Part shown: piece after piece, positions 43,549 to 52,260 of the stretch | Layout of the letters: each line of letters starts with the position of its first letter | How positions within the stretch are numbered: the first letter of the stretch is position 1 | NCBI GenBank assembly: GCA_027492035.1 | Contig: JAOZFT010000035.1 | Span: 62,001-126,000 of the forward strand | DNA: 64,000 bases | Source: Thermoproteota archaeon | GTDB taxonomy: Archaea; Korarchaeota; JAOZGF01; JAOZFZ01 | Direction of reading: 5' to 3' | Position numbers and translations under genes: made by a program | The notes under the pieces: model-generated | What the model was told of the DNA's origin: nothing | The model's database searches: none | The model's input: the letters and a program-made list of their open reading frames with translations, nothing else

Positions 43549-43923
43549 TTGTGTGAAGACAAAGAACTTGAAATTTTAAAACAGAGAAAACTGCTTGAAC
43601 TTAAAAGGAAACTAGCTGGAAAAAACAGAGAAACAGAAAAGGGCAAGGCTGACCCTAAAAAAATACTTTATCGTTTCTTAACTCCAAAAGCTGCTGAAGT
43701 GCTTGAAGCTGCTGAAAAACAGTACCCTCAAGTAACTCCTCAAATCATTAATGCGCTTGCTGAAGCAGTCCTCACCGGAAGAATCAGAAAAGAAATAACG
43801 GGAGGTGAACTCCTCTGGTTCCTCAGGTATATAGGGTTAAATGTCAAAATAGAAACCAAAATAGCTTTCTTAGAAAGGGGGAAATTAAAAACAATAGGTG
43901 ATAAACTGAAGGAAAAAATGTGA
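43549..43923 (+). CDS. PDCD5-family DNA-binding protein
   Basis: A 124-residue archaeal PDCD5 homologue: EDKELEILKQRKLLELKRKL at the N-terminus, DPKKILYRFLTPKAAEVLEAA in the helical core and GGELLWFLRYIGLNVKIETKI. The family binds double-stranded DNA and in archaea often sits near ribosomal protein genes. The start is TTG at 43549, eight nt after GGAGGGG; an earlier ATG would put the ribosome site inside the gene and add residues foreign to the family. It stands alone here. Confidence 0.88.
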   Translation: MCEDKELEILKQRKLLELKRKLAGKNRETEKGKADPKKILYRFLTPKAAEVLEAAEKQYPQVTPQIINALAEAVLTGRIRKEITGGELLWFLRYIGLNVKIETKIAFLERGKLKTIGDKLKEKM

Positions 43924-44316
43924 ATAAACTCCTTTTTAGAAAGTTTCATTTAATTTTTCTTAAAAAAGTTTCAGCAATAAACTTCGTTCATTTTCCTTTT
44001 TCGGTGAAAAACTCTTCACTCTTCTGTTCGAGAAACATTTTCTAAGTTAAGCATTAAAAATTCCAAGGTTTCATCATTTTTTACGTACAGCCTTTATAAC
44101 TTTAAAAACACTAACTTCGCAGCTTCAATATTATACAAAGACATATTTAAAGAGGAAATAATAAACTAAAAAAAAGTAGTAGAGAATGGAAAAACAATCT
44201 TATGCGGGCCTATACAGGCTAAAACTTAACTTTTTGCATTTTAAAAAGCGGAAATATTTTTTAAAGATAATAAGAAGCACTTCGTTTTTAATAAATCAGG
44301 AAAGGAGGTGTACGTA
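43924..44316 (+). other. Gap upstream of the AIM24-like gene
   Basis: About 390 AT-rich bases. It should hold the promoter of the next operon. The strong ribosome site AAAGGAGGTG is at its 3' end. No RNA gene was recognised. Confidence 0.45.
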
Positions 44317-45027
44317 ATGAAGTACAAAATAATTGGGGATAATTTGCAAGTTGTTATTTTAGAACTGAACCCAGGTGAGAGAGTAGTTGCAGAGGCTGGA
44401 GCATTAAATCATATGAGCGGTAACATCAAGCTTGATACAAAAGCTATTGGGGGAATAAAAACAGGTTTAAAAAGACTTTTTGTGCGTGAATCATTTTTTA
44501 TGACCGTTTTTGAAAGCATAGGAGGAACAGGTTTAGTTTCTTTTTGTGGGAACGTACCGGGAAAAATAATTCCTTTACAGTTAACTCTTGGTAAGGAATT
44601 TATTGTTCAGAAAGATGCTTTCCTTGTTTCACAAGATACAGTTAACTTAGACATCACCTTTATTAAGAAGTTAGGAGCTGCCTTTTTCGGCGGCGAAGGA
44701 CTAATACTGGAGAAATTATCAGGTAACGGATTAGTCTTTCTTCATGCTTGTGGAGACATGGTGGAGTATAACTTGAGGCCTGGAGAAATTTTGAAAGTTG
44801 AAACAGGGCACGTTGTAGGTTTTGATTCAACAGTGGATTATGACATTTCAAGAGTTGGAGGGTTGAAGTCTATGCTCTTTGCCGGTGAAGGGTTGTTCTT
44901 AACTACTTTAAAAGGGCCTGGAAGAGTTATTTTACAATCTCTCAATGTAGCTGATTTAGCTGCTGCTCTAAAGCCATTTCTTCCACGTGAAACCTCAGGT
45001 AAAGGGTTTTCAATAAACATAGGGTGA
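44317..45027 (+). CDS. AIM24/TIGR00266 family protein
   Basis: A 236-residue beta-rich protein with the family's repeated glycine-rich segments: LNPGERVVAEAGALNHMSG, VRESFFMTVFESIGGTG, GKIIPLQLTLGKEFIVQKD, AFFGGEGLILEKLSGNG and FAGEGLFLTTLKGPG. The trimeric fold resembles tryptophan-attenuation protein domains; the function in prokaryotes is unknown. ATG at 44317 follows GGAGGTG with six nt spacing. It is coupled by a GTGA overlap to a small membrane protein. Confidence 0.87.
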   Translation: MKYKIIGDNLQVVILELNPGERVVAEAGALNHMSGNIKLDTKAIGGIKTGLKRLFVRESFFMTVFESIGGTGLVSFCGNVPGKIIPLQLTLGKEFIVQKDAFLVSQDTVNLDITFIKKLGAAFFGGEGLILEKLSGNGLVFLHACGDMVEYNLRPGEILKVETGHVVGFDSTVDYDISRVGGLKSMLFAGEGLFLTTLKGPGRVILQSLNVADLAAALKPFLPRETSGKGFSINIG

Positions 45028-45302
45028 TTTTCCTGGGACTGAAAACTGTAATTTATCTCTTTTTAGCTGCTGCTTTAGCCATTGTTTTCATTACCTTCTT
45101 CAGAGAAATAATTCTTTTACTCGGTTTTGGCTTGATCACTTACTTTGCTGCAGTTATTCTAGTAACTATATTCATAGTATTTATTAAATTACTTATACTT
45201 CCTTTTTTCATTGCGAGAAAAAAGGACATGAAACCTAAACCTGGACTGTACAGTTTAGACATGGTTAAGGAACCCGGCAGAAAGAAAAAAGAAGAAAAAT
45301 AA
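45024..45302 (+). CDS. Small two-helix membrane protein
   Basis: A 92-residue protein with two hydrophobic helices (about residues 5-24 and 29-62, the second possibly two spans) and a basic Lys/Arg-rich tail. The GTG start overlaps the stop of the AIM24-like gene, so the two are made together, and the membrane protein may anchor or partner it. Family not recognised. Confidence 0.7.
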   Translation: MIFLGLKTVIYLFLAAALAIVFITFFREIILLLGFGLITYFAAVILVTIFIVFIKLLILPFFIARKKDMKPKPGLYSLDMVKEPGRKKKEEK

Positions 45303-45312
45303 AAAGTTCTTT

Positions 45313-46173
45313 CTATTCCCTTACCTTTTTCACTTCGGCCACGAATTCCTTAACCCGGTTTAAATCCACTTGATTTTCTGCAACTCCTCCCTTCTTTAAA
45401 TACGTTCCAACAATAACTCCGTCTATTCCTGCTTTAAAAAAATCTTTAATGTTTTCCTTTGTTGCACCGCTTCCCAATAACAAAGGAGTTTCTCCAGCGT
45501 ATTTCTTTGCTTCTTTAACCTTTGAAATGTCAGGAGCTTTACCTGTCATTTTTCCAGACACTATTAAAGCATCAGCCAAATAAAACTTGGTCCATTCTAT
45601 ATGCGTAGCTAAATCTATGCCTGGAAACATAACTGCATGTTTTTTTTGGACGTCTGCAAAAATTTTTATGTGTTCCGCCCCTAACTGCTTCCTCACCCTT
45701 AAAAGTTCAGCTGCACAGCCATGGTCGAATTCACCAGTATCCCATACTTGAGCCCCTGTTAAAAGACACACCCTTATAAACTGTGCACCTGCCGCTACAG
45801 CTATAGCTAAGCAGACTCTTCCTCCATTATGGACGACATTTATTCCAACTGGTACATCAGCGGTTTTGACAATTTCTCTTGCCGCTACAGCTTGTGCAGT
45901 CATCTCTTCAGGTGGTACATTTCTTCCAACAAAGTAAGGTAAGTCCCACATGTTCTCCACAATTAATCCATCAACACCTCCCTCTAAAAGGGTTTCAGCA
46001 TCTTTCAAGGCTGCATCAATTATTTTATCCATGCCATAGAAGTCGTATCCAGGTGAACCAGGTAAAGGTAGAAGATGAACCATGCCTATAACCGGCTTAG
46101 GTGTTTTGAAAAGCTCCTCTAAACTTTTCAGTTTCTTCTGGTTTAACTTAACTCTCCATTCTGGAAGAGACAT
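45313..46173 (-). CDS. BtpA/SgcQ family TIM-barrel protein
   Basis: A 286-residue protein with VIGMVHLLPLPGSPGYD, GGVDGLIVENMWDLPY, EMTAQAVAAREIV, VPVGINVVHNGG and LLLGSGATKENIKDFFKAGIDGVIVGT. This is the BtpA family (phosphoribosyltransferase/sugar-phosphate barrel-like), named for photosystem I assembly in cyanobacteria but widespread in archaea, where its role is unknown. GGAGGTG is seven nt before the ATG. Confidence 0.88.
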   Translation of the reverse strand: MSLPEWRVKLNQKKLKSLEELFKTPKPVIGMVHLLPLPGSPGYDFYGMDKIIDAALKDAETLLEGGVDGLIVENMWDLPYFVGRNVPPEEMTAQAVAAREIVKTADVPVGINVVHNGGRVCLAIAVAAGAQFIRVCLLTGAQVWDTGEFDHGCAAELLRVRKQLGAEHIKIFADVQKKHAVMFPGIDLATHIEWTKFYLADALIVSGKMTGKAPDISKVKEAKKYAGETPLLLGSGATKENIKDFFKAGIDGVIVGTYLKKGGVAENQVDLNRVKEFVAEVKKVRE

Positions 46174-46426
46174 AAGGGAAACACCTCCATATCTCTTCTA
46201 TCTTCCAAACTACCTTATTATTTAAAACTTCCCTTTCAATCTAGAAAAGGAAAACGAGTTGGCAAAAATGTTTAACCACACCAAAAAATAAATGGAAATC
46301 ACTCGATGAATATCTATAAATTTTACACGCTGTTTCACTTACTTAGGTAGCAACACTTGTAAAAATTTCCCTTTACAATACCCTCCAGAAATGCAGAGAC
46401 CTAAAGTATTTCTTCAAAATATCTTT

Positions 46427-47179
46427 TTATTTAAAACCTTCAAGAAAAGCTTTAACGTTTTTACCTAGTACTGACTTGTTATACCCACCCTCTAAAGCTG
46501 CGTACCTCCTCCCTTTACCTTTGCTCTCTGAAAACTCCTTTATTAATTCTCCAATAACTTTATAATCCTCTGTTTTAAGTACGCCTCCCCAGTCCTTCTC
46601 ATGCCTGTCAAAACCTGCAGAAACAGCTACAATGTCTACTTTCCTCATTTCTTCTAAAAACCTAGTTAACTTCCTTATTGTTTCTTCACGGTCTTTATCA
46701 GGGACATGAAAATACTTAACTTCCGGTACTTGCTTAAAAATTGAATCTGTACCGTCTCCAAAATGTAAATCAAAATCTACTATTAAAGCATTTTTTATTT
46801 TGTTTTCTTTTCTAAGTTTCTCTATTGAAACTGCTATGTTGTTAAAGAAACAGAAACCCCAATTATAATTGGCACTTGCATGATGGCCAGGAGGCCTCAC
46901 TAAGGCAAAAACAGTTTCTCCATTTAAAGCCATGGTTGAAGCTTTAACTGTTCCACCTGCAGCTAAAACAGCTACTTCATAAAGTACTTCATCCTTTTTA
47001 ACTGAAGCTATGAGTTCCTTGGTGTGGACAAATTCAAGAAATTTTTCAGGTAGAGGTTCAGGTTCAACAAATTCAAACTCATCCTTCAAAACATTGTAAA
47101 TAGACTCCATTCTTCCAGGTTCAGCGGCAGGATCTGAAGCATATACAGTAAAAAATTTCTTGGAAAAAATAATTTTCAA
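46427..47179 (-). CDS. Histone deacetylase/acetoin utilisation family deacetylase
   Basis: About 250 residues of the HDAC fold: YASDPAAEPGRMESI, LVRPPGHHASANYNWGFCFFN, VDFDLHFGDGTDSIF (zinc ligands Asp and His) and VSAGFDRHEKDWGG. The family removes acetyl groups from lysines, polyamines or small molecules. I place the start at TTG 47179, nine nt after AGGTG; an ATG three codons upstream touches that site. Shorter than bacterial members by about 60-100 residues in loops, but the catalytic set looks complete. Divergent from the DUF2148 gene. Confidence 0.83.
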   Translation of the reverse strand: MKIIFSKKFFTVYASDPAAEPGRMESIYNVLKDEFEFVEPEPLPEKFLEFVHTKELIASVKKDEVLYEVAVLAAGGTVKASTMALNGETVFALVRPPGHHASANYNWGFCFFNNIAVSIEKLRKENKIKNALIVDFDLHFGDGTDSIFKQVPEVKYFHVPDKDREETIRKLTRFLEEMRKVDIVAVSAGFDRHEKDWGGVLKTEDYKVIGELIKEFSESKGKGRRYAALEGGYNKSVLGKNVKAFLEGFK

Positions 47180-47355
47180 TTTATTCATCACCTTTCAATG
47201 AATCTTAGCATGTTATCTCCTTGACAGGTTTTTAAAGGCTATCAAGGAACCTGAAACTCTTTTATCTACTTGCTCACTGAAAATTTTAAAATATCTGTCA
47301 TAGGTTAAACTTTCCATATTAAACTTTTCAAAAACTACTGGGAGGTGTTTTTGTT

Positions 47356-47925
47356 ATGACTGTTATTTCAGGTAGCCAAGCTGAACTCGAAAACATTTTA
47401 CAAGTTGCTAAAGCAATGTGTGTAGCTGCTAGAACAGCTCCTAAAGCGAAAGGTGTAGACACCGTAATTACAGCCATAGTTTACGGTAATGATTTAACAA
47501 AGTTAGCAGACGAAATGGAAAAATACAGTGGAAAATGGAGTTTTTTCTCCAGGGATGCTAAGAATGTACGAAGCTCAGCAGCTGTAGTTCTCATAGGTAT
47601 TAAATCTAAAGGTCCCTCAGGCTTAGACTGTGGAGGCTGCGGCTGCAGTTCTTGTCAAGAGTTCAGTGACATGGAAAAGAATGAAGGATTAGCTTACACA
47701 GGTCCAAACTGTGTGTTTGACTTACTTAATCTCGGAATAGCTATTGGATCCTCCGTTAAAATAGCCAGTGACCACTGTGTAGATAACAGGGTAATGTTCT
47801 CTGTAGGTGCGGCTGCGAAAAAGGCAGGTTTAATTGAAGCAGATGTGGTTTTAGGAATTCCCCTGTCAGCCACAGGAAAAAGTATTTACTTCGACAGGGG
47901 AAGGGTAACAGCTCCCTCTCTTTAA
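47356..47925 (+). CDS. DUF2148 ferredoxin-like domain protein
   Basis: A 189-residue protein with VAKAMCVAARTAPKAKGVD, then DCGGCGCSSCQEF (cysteine cluster), YTGPNCVFDLLNLGIAIGS and DHCVDNRVMFSVG. The pattern is DUF2148, probably an Fe-S or flavin-linked redox protein of anaerobes. GGAGGTG is eight nt before the ATG. The mobA gene follows on the same strand after about 90 nt and may be co-transcribed. Confidence 0.85.
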   Translation: MTVISGSQAELENILQVAKAMCVAARTAPKAKGVDTVITAIVYGNDLTKLADEMEKYSGKWSFFSRDAKNVRSSAAVVLIGIKSKGPSGLDCGGCGCSSCQEFSDMEKNEGLAYTGPNCVFDLLNLGIAIGSSVKIASDHCVDNRVMFSVGAAAKKAGLIEADVVLGIPLSATGKSIYFDRGRVTAPSL

Positions 47926-48012
47926 AAACTCCTTTTTTAAACAGATTTCGATCTCCTTCAGCAAAAGAGGGTGCTACCTTTCAACAGTTTAAAAAATTTA
48001 AAGGAAGTAGGA

Positions 48013-49044
48013 ATGACCACCCTTATTCTACTTGCAGGTGGTGAAAGCAAAAGGTTCCATGAACCTAATAAACCTAAAATTGACAAAGCCCTGCTTAAAG
48101 TAGGAAATAAAAGGTTTTTAGAGAGAATAATTGAAAATGTAGGCCGGGAAGTTGAAGAGATTATTGTGACGGTTAATACTGAAGAGAGGAAGAGACTATA
48201 TGAAAAGGTTTTATGGCACTTAAGCAGCAAATTTGAAATCAAAATTTTGAAAGATGCGAAATCTCAAATTAAAGGCCCGTTAAACGGAATAAGGACAGGT
48301 CTAGAGTATTCTGAAGGGTCGCTATGTTTAACTCTGCCTGTTGATGTACCCTTTATTAAACCTGAAGTTGTGAGGGAAATCTTAAAGGAAGCTGTTAAAT
48401 GGGAAACCACAACACTAATTTGGCCAAATGGGGGCATTGAACCCTTAATAGCGACTTATAAAAGGGAATATGCTGTGAAAGCATCTAAAATACTTTTATC
48501 TTTCAAAAGGTCAAGACCTGACGACTTAGTAAGGGCTGCGTCTGACACCTTCTTTTTAAACGTAAATGCTTTGAGGAAGTTTGATCCAGAACTAGAAAGT
48601 TTCAGAAACATAAATTCACTTAAAGACTTGATTAAGAAGGATGGAAGGAAATGGCAGGAAGGGGAACTAAAGAATTCGGTACTTATAAAAGCTGAAGAAA
48701 AAATTTTCCATGGGAGCCACTTGTTTAACAAGGAGGAACTAATTCTTTTAAACAACACTTTCTTCCCAGGTGAGAGAAAAAGAAACTTTTTCTGGGTTGG
48801 TTTAATTTCAAACTTTTTTGGTGAAAAAACCAAAAAGAGGGAAGTTGCAGAAGAATTTTTAAAAGAAGCTTATGAAGCATTTACTAAAGAAAGAATGCTC
48901 TATATAAATAAAAAAGTGTATTTTCTAGCTTTCCACTCAGGAATTGATGCGTCAAAGTGCTACATGAAAATTTTTCGGGGAGAAAAGAATAAAGAATTAG
49001 AGAGGGAAATAAGTTTTTTTGCAAGCAAATTCAAAAACATTTGA
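48013..49044 (+). CDS. mobA: Molybdenum cofactor guanylyltransferase-like protein with C-terminal extension
   Basis: About 343 residues. Residues 1-200 are a MobA-type nucleotidyltransferase: TLILLAGGESKRF, a lysine in IDKALLKVG, KGPLNGIRTGLEY, LTLPVDVPFIKPEV. Residues about 205-343 are an extension without a domain I recognise (FHGSHLFNKEELILLNN, FFWVGLISNFFGEKT). MobA links GMP to molybdopterin to make the dinucleotide form used by Fmd and formate dehydrogenases. The ATG at 48013 follows AAGGAAG; a GTG 14 codons earlier is also possible. Substrate nucleotide not proven; other NTP-transferases share the fold. Confidence 0.75.
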   Translation: MTTLILLAGGESKRFHEPNKPKIDKALLKVGNKRFLERIIENVGREVEEIIVTVNTEERKRLYEKVLWHLSSKFEIKILKDAKSQIKGPLNGIRTGLEYSEGSLCLTLPVDVPFIKPEVVREILKEAVKWETTTLIWPNGGIEPLIATYKREYAVKASKILLSFKRSRPDDLVRAASDTFFLNVNALRKFDPELESFRNINSLKDLIKKDGRKWQEGELKNSVLIKAEEKIFHGSHLFNKEELILLNNTFFPGERKRNFFWVGLISNFFGEKTKKREVAEEFLKEAYEAFTKERMLYINKKVYFLAFHSGIDASKCYMKIFRGEKNKELEREISFFASKFKNI

Positions 49045-49113
49045 GCCTTTTTCTTTACTTTGTCTAAAAAATTAACCTTAAAAACTAAAATTGTTTTTTT
49101 CGGTAACTAAAAA

Positions 49114-49419
49114 TTATCCCTCTGAATCCTTTAAAGTTAACTCCTTTATTTTTATTTTCCCCCCTTCCTCGTAGGCAAAAATGGGTTTACCATCTATTTC
49201 CGCTGCTTTTTTAACTAAAGAATTAATTTCGTTTCCTGATAAATAATTTCTTTTCTTGCAAGTCACTAACAATTTTTCATTTTTACTTAAAGCGACTAAG
49301 TCAGCCACTCCTTTACTGCCTGCACTTCTAACAACGAAATACCCCCTTTTTTCAAGAAAAGATTTAACTCTCCTTTCAAAATCTGCACCCTTCCTTTTAA
49401 GGTTCCTCCTACCATTCAT
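49114..49419 (-). CDS. Hjc-type Holliday junction resolvase-like protein
   Basis: A 101-residue protein resembling archaeal Hjc: RKGADFERRVKSFLEKRGYF (catalytic Glu), VVRSAGSKGVADLVAL (Arg, Ser and catalytic Asp) and LLVTCKKR, where the usual E-x-K of the PD-(D/E)XK core reads T-C-K. Hjc dimers cut four-way DNA junctions. With the second catalytic glutamate replaced by Thr the protein may be inactive, use another residue, or be a related nuclease. It lies opposite mobA and IPK. Confidence 0.75.
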   Translation of the reverse strand: MNGRRNLKRKGADFERRVKSFLEKRGYFVVRSAGSKGVADLVALSKNEKLLVTCKKRNYLSGNEINSLVKKAAEIDGKPIFAYEEGGKIKIKELTLKDSEG

Positions 49420-49593
49420 TTCTACTCAACATTCTCCCCACAAACTTCATTATTCCTTTTTCTCAATAAAAATTTTTCAACGTCATTCTTTAAAAATTTT
49501 AAAACAAAGAAAAAAAATAAGGTAATGATGTAAAGGTTTAACAAATCAAAAATAAGCTTCTTTTCCAAAACCTTATCTAGGGGTAGCAATTCC

Positions 49594-50379
49594 ATGCTAA
49601 GGAATTTAATAATTTTTAAGATAGGTGGTTCAGTTATAACCTTTAAAGACAGTTTAAAACCTAAACCAAACCTAAAAAACATTAGATTATTGGCTGAAGA
49701 GATTTCCAGAGTTAAGGAAGGTTTAAATCTGGTGCTAGTTCACGGAGCAGGTTCATATGGACACCCAATAGTGCAGAAAACAGGGATACATAAAGGAATA
49801 AAGAATAAAGCTCAGCTTCTAGCTTTTGCTGAAACCCAAAAACTGCAGAATGAACTAAACCTTCTAGTGACAAAAAACCTAATAAAAAAGGGGTTGCCTG
49901 CCACCCCTTTTCAAGCTAATACTTGTGCAATACTTGAGAAGGGAAGGGTGAAAAGTTTCTTTTTGGAAACAATTAAGGGATTTCTGAAAATGCATTTAAT
50001 TCCGGTTCTTTACGGTGTACCAGCCTACGATGTCAATCAAGGATGCAGCATTCTCTCTGGTGACCAAATAGTTTCTTTTCTAGCACGAAAACTTGAACCT
50101 AAACTCCTTCTTTTCGGTGTAAACGTTGATGGGTTAATTGGAGAAAATTCACAAGTAATAAAGAAGGTAACTGATATTAAGCAAGTAATACATTACATAA
50201 GAAAAACCTCCTATCTAGACGTAACTGGTGGAATGGAAGGTAAATTGAAGGAAATTATTGATTTAAAAATAGAAACCAGAATTTTCAATGCAACAATTCC
50301 AGGAAACATAGAAAAGGCTTTGAAAGGGGAAGAAATAGGGACAACAATAAATCCATGTTCTACATTAATCAATAGTTGA
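49594..50379 (+). CDS. Isopentenyl phosphate kinase
   Basis: A 261-residue amino-acid-kinase-fold protein: IIFKIGGSVITFKDS, VLVHGAGSYGHPIV, ILSGDQIVSFLAR, LFGVNVDGLIGE and YLDVTGGMEGKLKEI. It phosphorylates isopentenyl phosphate to isopentenyl diphosphate in the archaeal mevalonate pathway for ether-lipid isoprenoids. The His in VHGAGSYGH fits the family's catalytic His. No other mevalonate gene is near. Confidence 0.9.
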   Translation: MLRNLIIFKIGGSVITFKDSLKPKPNLKNIRLLAEEISRVKEGLNLVLVHGAGSYGHPIVQKTGIHKGIKNKAQLLAFAETQKLQNELNLLVTKNLIKKGLPATPFQANTCAILEKGRVKSFFLETIKGFLKMHLIPVLYGVPAYDVNQGCSILSGDQIVSFLARKLEPKLLLFGVNVDGLIGENSQVIKKVTDIKQVIHYIRKTSYLDVTGGMEGKLKEIIDLKIETRIFNATIPGNIEKALKGEEIGTTINPCSTLINS

Positions 50380-50695
50380 AAATTTTAACTTTCGGGAATT
50401 TATATTAATTGGTTGTATAGTCCATGGAAAAATATAAGAAAGGAAGAAGTGAACAATGAGACTTGGATGAAAGAGTAAAGGAAATATATAAAAAAAGTAA
50501 GGAAGTAATATTACATTACAGTACGCTTCTTCGTCCTTATTTGTCAAAGAAGACATGAATAAATCCATGTTGGGGGGACTAAAAAACGTACAGCAACTAC
50601 TATAAGTTCGGGAAAGATGATGGAGGTTTTAGAAAAAGGTCTAGAAATAGCTCTCAATTTTTTAGGAAAATTACCCTACTTTTGAGGTTTTTCCC
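50380..50695 (+). other. Gap upstream of the primase-like gene
   Basis: About 315 bases. A 22-codon frame (MMEVLEKGLEIALNFLGKLP-) opens at an ATG near 50617 and its stop falls in the primase ribosome site; upstream the same frame reads GTKKRTATTISSGK without a start codon. This could be a very small coupled gene but the support is weak. Otherwise nothing is recognised. Confidence 0.3.
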
Positions 50696-52072
50696 ATGGA
50701 TTTTGATGAAGTTTTAAAGTTCTACTCAAACCCTTTGGTTCAAAAAGAAATTGTAGATTACAGTAATAAACGCTGGGTAGCTGTTGAATGCGAACCTAAG
50801 GAAGGAAGAAGAATATTTCTAAGGTATTGGGGACGCCAAGGCCCGCCTCTACATATTTCTAAAACTGAAGACTTAACAAGTTTAATTAATAGATTTAAAG
50901 GGTTGAGGCCAAGGACATTCTATGCTTCAGTTAATCTCTACTCAAGGCTTAAATCGGTTGAGGACACTGAAAACTTGGACAACATCCTCTATTCTTCCCC
51001 CATATGGGACATTGATGGTTCACCTGACTACTACAAAGAAACTTTAGAGATAGCAGAGTTGATTACTAATTTCCTAAAGGAAGAAGGAGTCCATAAATCA
51101 GTTTTCCTAAAATGGTCAGGTAGAGGGGTACATGTCCACATCCACGAAAAAGCCTTCTCGAAAGAAACAATTTCTTCGCATAATCCTTTAGATATAGCTT
51201 ACTCCGTTGTTGAGTACGTTAACAGAGTACTTTATGACGAACTAAAGGAGAAAATAACTAAATTTGAAGCTGAAAACCATCCAATAAATGTTGAAAACAA
51301 AATAGATCTAAAAAGGGTTTTTACGTCTCCCCTATCCTTACATCGTGAAGTTGGCTTTTGCTGCGTCTGTTTTAAACCTGAAAAAATTCATAAATTTAAA
51401 ATTGACTGGGCTAAACCGCAAACTTTCAAGCATGACCAAAACTGGAGAACATACGAGGAAGGAGAAGCTGATGAATTAGCTGTTAAAGCTTTAAAGGAGA
51501 TAGGGGGCTACAACTGGCCTGGTTCCAAGAGGAAAACCGGATTAACAGCCACTGTTTTCCCTACAAGGAAAAAAACAGAAACTGTTAAAACACATAAACT
51601 TGGCAGGTTTCAAGTAATGGCCCTGCTTCAGGCTGCAAGATACTACCTCCTAACTAAAGACTTAGAAAAAGCTAAATCCTTCGGCCTAAACAGGGCAATT
51701 TTTTACGCTTGGGCTAAAAGGAAGGGCATTGGTCGTGTCCCTTCAAGGAAAAAGAAAGAAATAGTGGAAAAAGGGGAAGTAACTAAAGAAGTGAGGGAAG
51801 GTAAAACCCTTGTCTACCTAGGAAATGAAGGTGCCTTTGTTTCCAAGGAAGGCTGGTTCACCATAGGAAACACGTTACAAACCCCTAATGATTACAGTAG
51901 AGAAATAGAACATAAAATAAGTTTAGTTATCCCCTACAGTACAGCTTGGGAAGCAGCTATCAATTATCTTAAAAAATTCCCGAAAGAAGTTTTACTCAGT
52001 CAATCAAAATTCTTCAGCAAAGCTTATAAACCAATAAGAGACAGTTTCCTTGAACTAGTTCAAACATCATGA
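50696..52072 (+). CDS. Archaeo-eukaryotic primase (PriS-like) superfamily protein
   Basis: A 458-residue protein whose first 260 residues follow the PriS core: PIWDIDG (metal-binding Asp-x-Asp), KWSGRGVHVHIHEKAFS (the SGxGxHxH-like motif) and KIDLKRVFTSPLSLHREVG (third acidic and basic motif). It is about 100 residues longer than typical PriS; the extra C-terminal part has a helical segment (FQVMALLQAARYYLL) and a basic stretch. It could be the replicative primase small subunit or a paralogue; no PriL is next to it. GAGGT seven nt before the ATG. Confidence 0.78.
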   Translation: MDFDEVLKFYSNPLVQKEIVDYSNKRWVAVECEPKEGRRIFLRYWGRQGPPLHISKTEDLTSLINRFKGLRPRTFYASVNLYSRLKSVEDTENLDNILYSSPIWDIDGSPDYYKETLEIAELITNFLKEEGVHKSVFLKWSGRGVHVHIHEKAFSKETISSHNPLDIAYSVVEYVNRVLYDELKEKITKFEAENHPINVENKIDLKRVFTSPLSLHREVGFCCVCFKPEKIHKFKIDWAKPQTFKHDQNWRTYEEGEADELAVKALKEIGGYNWPGSKRKTGLTATVFPTRKKTETVKTHKLGRFQVMALLQAARYYLLTKDLEKAKSFGLNRAIFYAWAKRKGIGRVPSRKKKEIVEKGEVTKEVREGKTLVYLGNEGAFVSKEGWFTIGNTLQTPNDYSREIEHKISLVIPYSTAWEAAINYLKKFPKEVLLSQSKFFSKAYKPIRDSFLELVQTS

Positions 52073-52260
52073 AGTTTAAATCCTTCCAAGTCTTCACTTC
52101 TAAAAAACTCTTTCACCCAAACTTTTTATTTTAAACATATAGAGACACTAACTCTTTAAAAAAAGGTAAAAGGTACATCCTGATGAGAAGTAAATCATGT
52201 TTGAAAAGCTCCTCCCCTAAAATAAATTAGTGGAGGAACCTGTAGAGGCACTGAAGAAAA

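Noticed and set aside
44186-44317. A 43-codon frame ending in TAATG at the AIM24-like start
   Set aside because: No ribosome site; it covers the strong GGAGGTG of the next gene and its end is made of that sequence.
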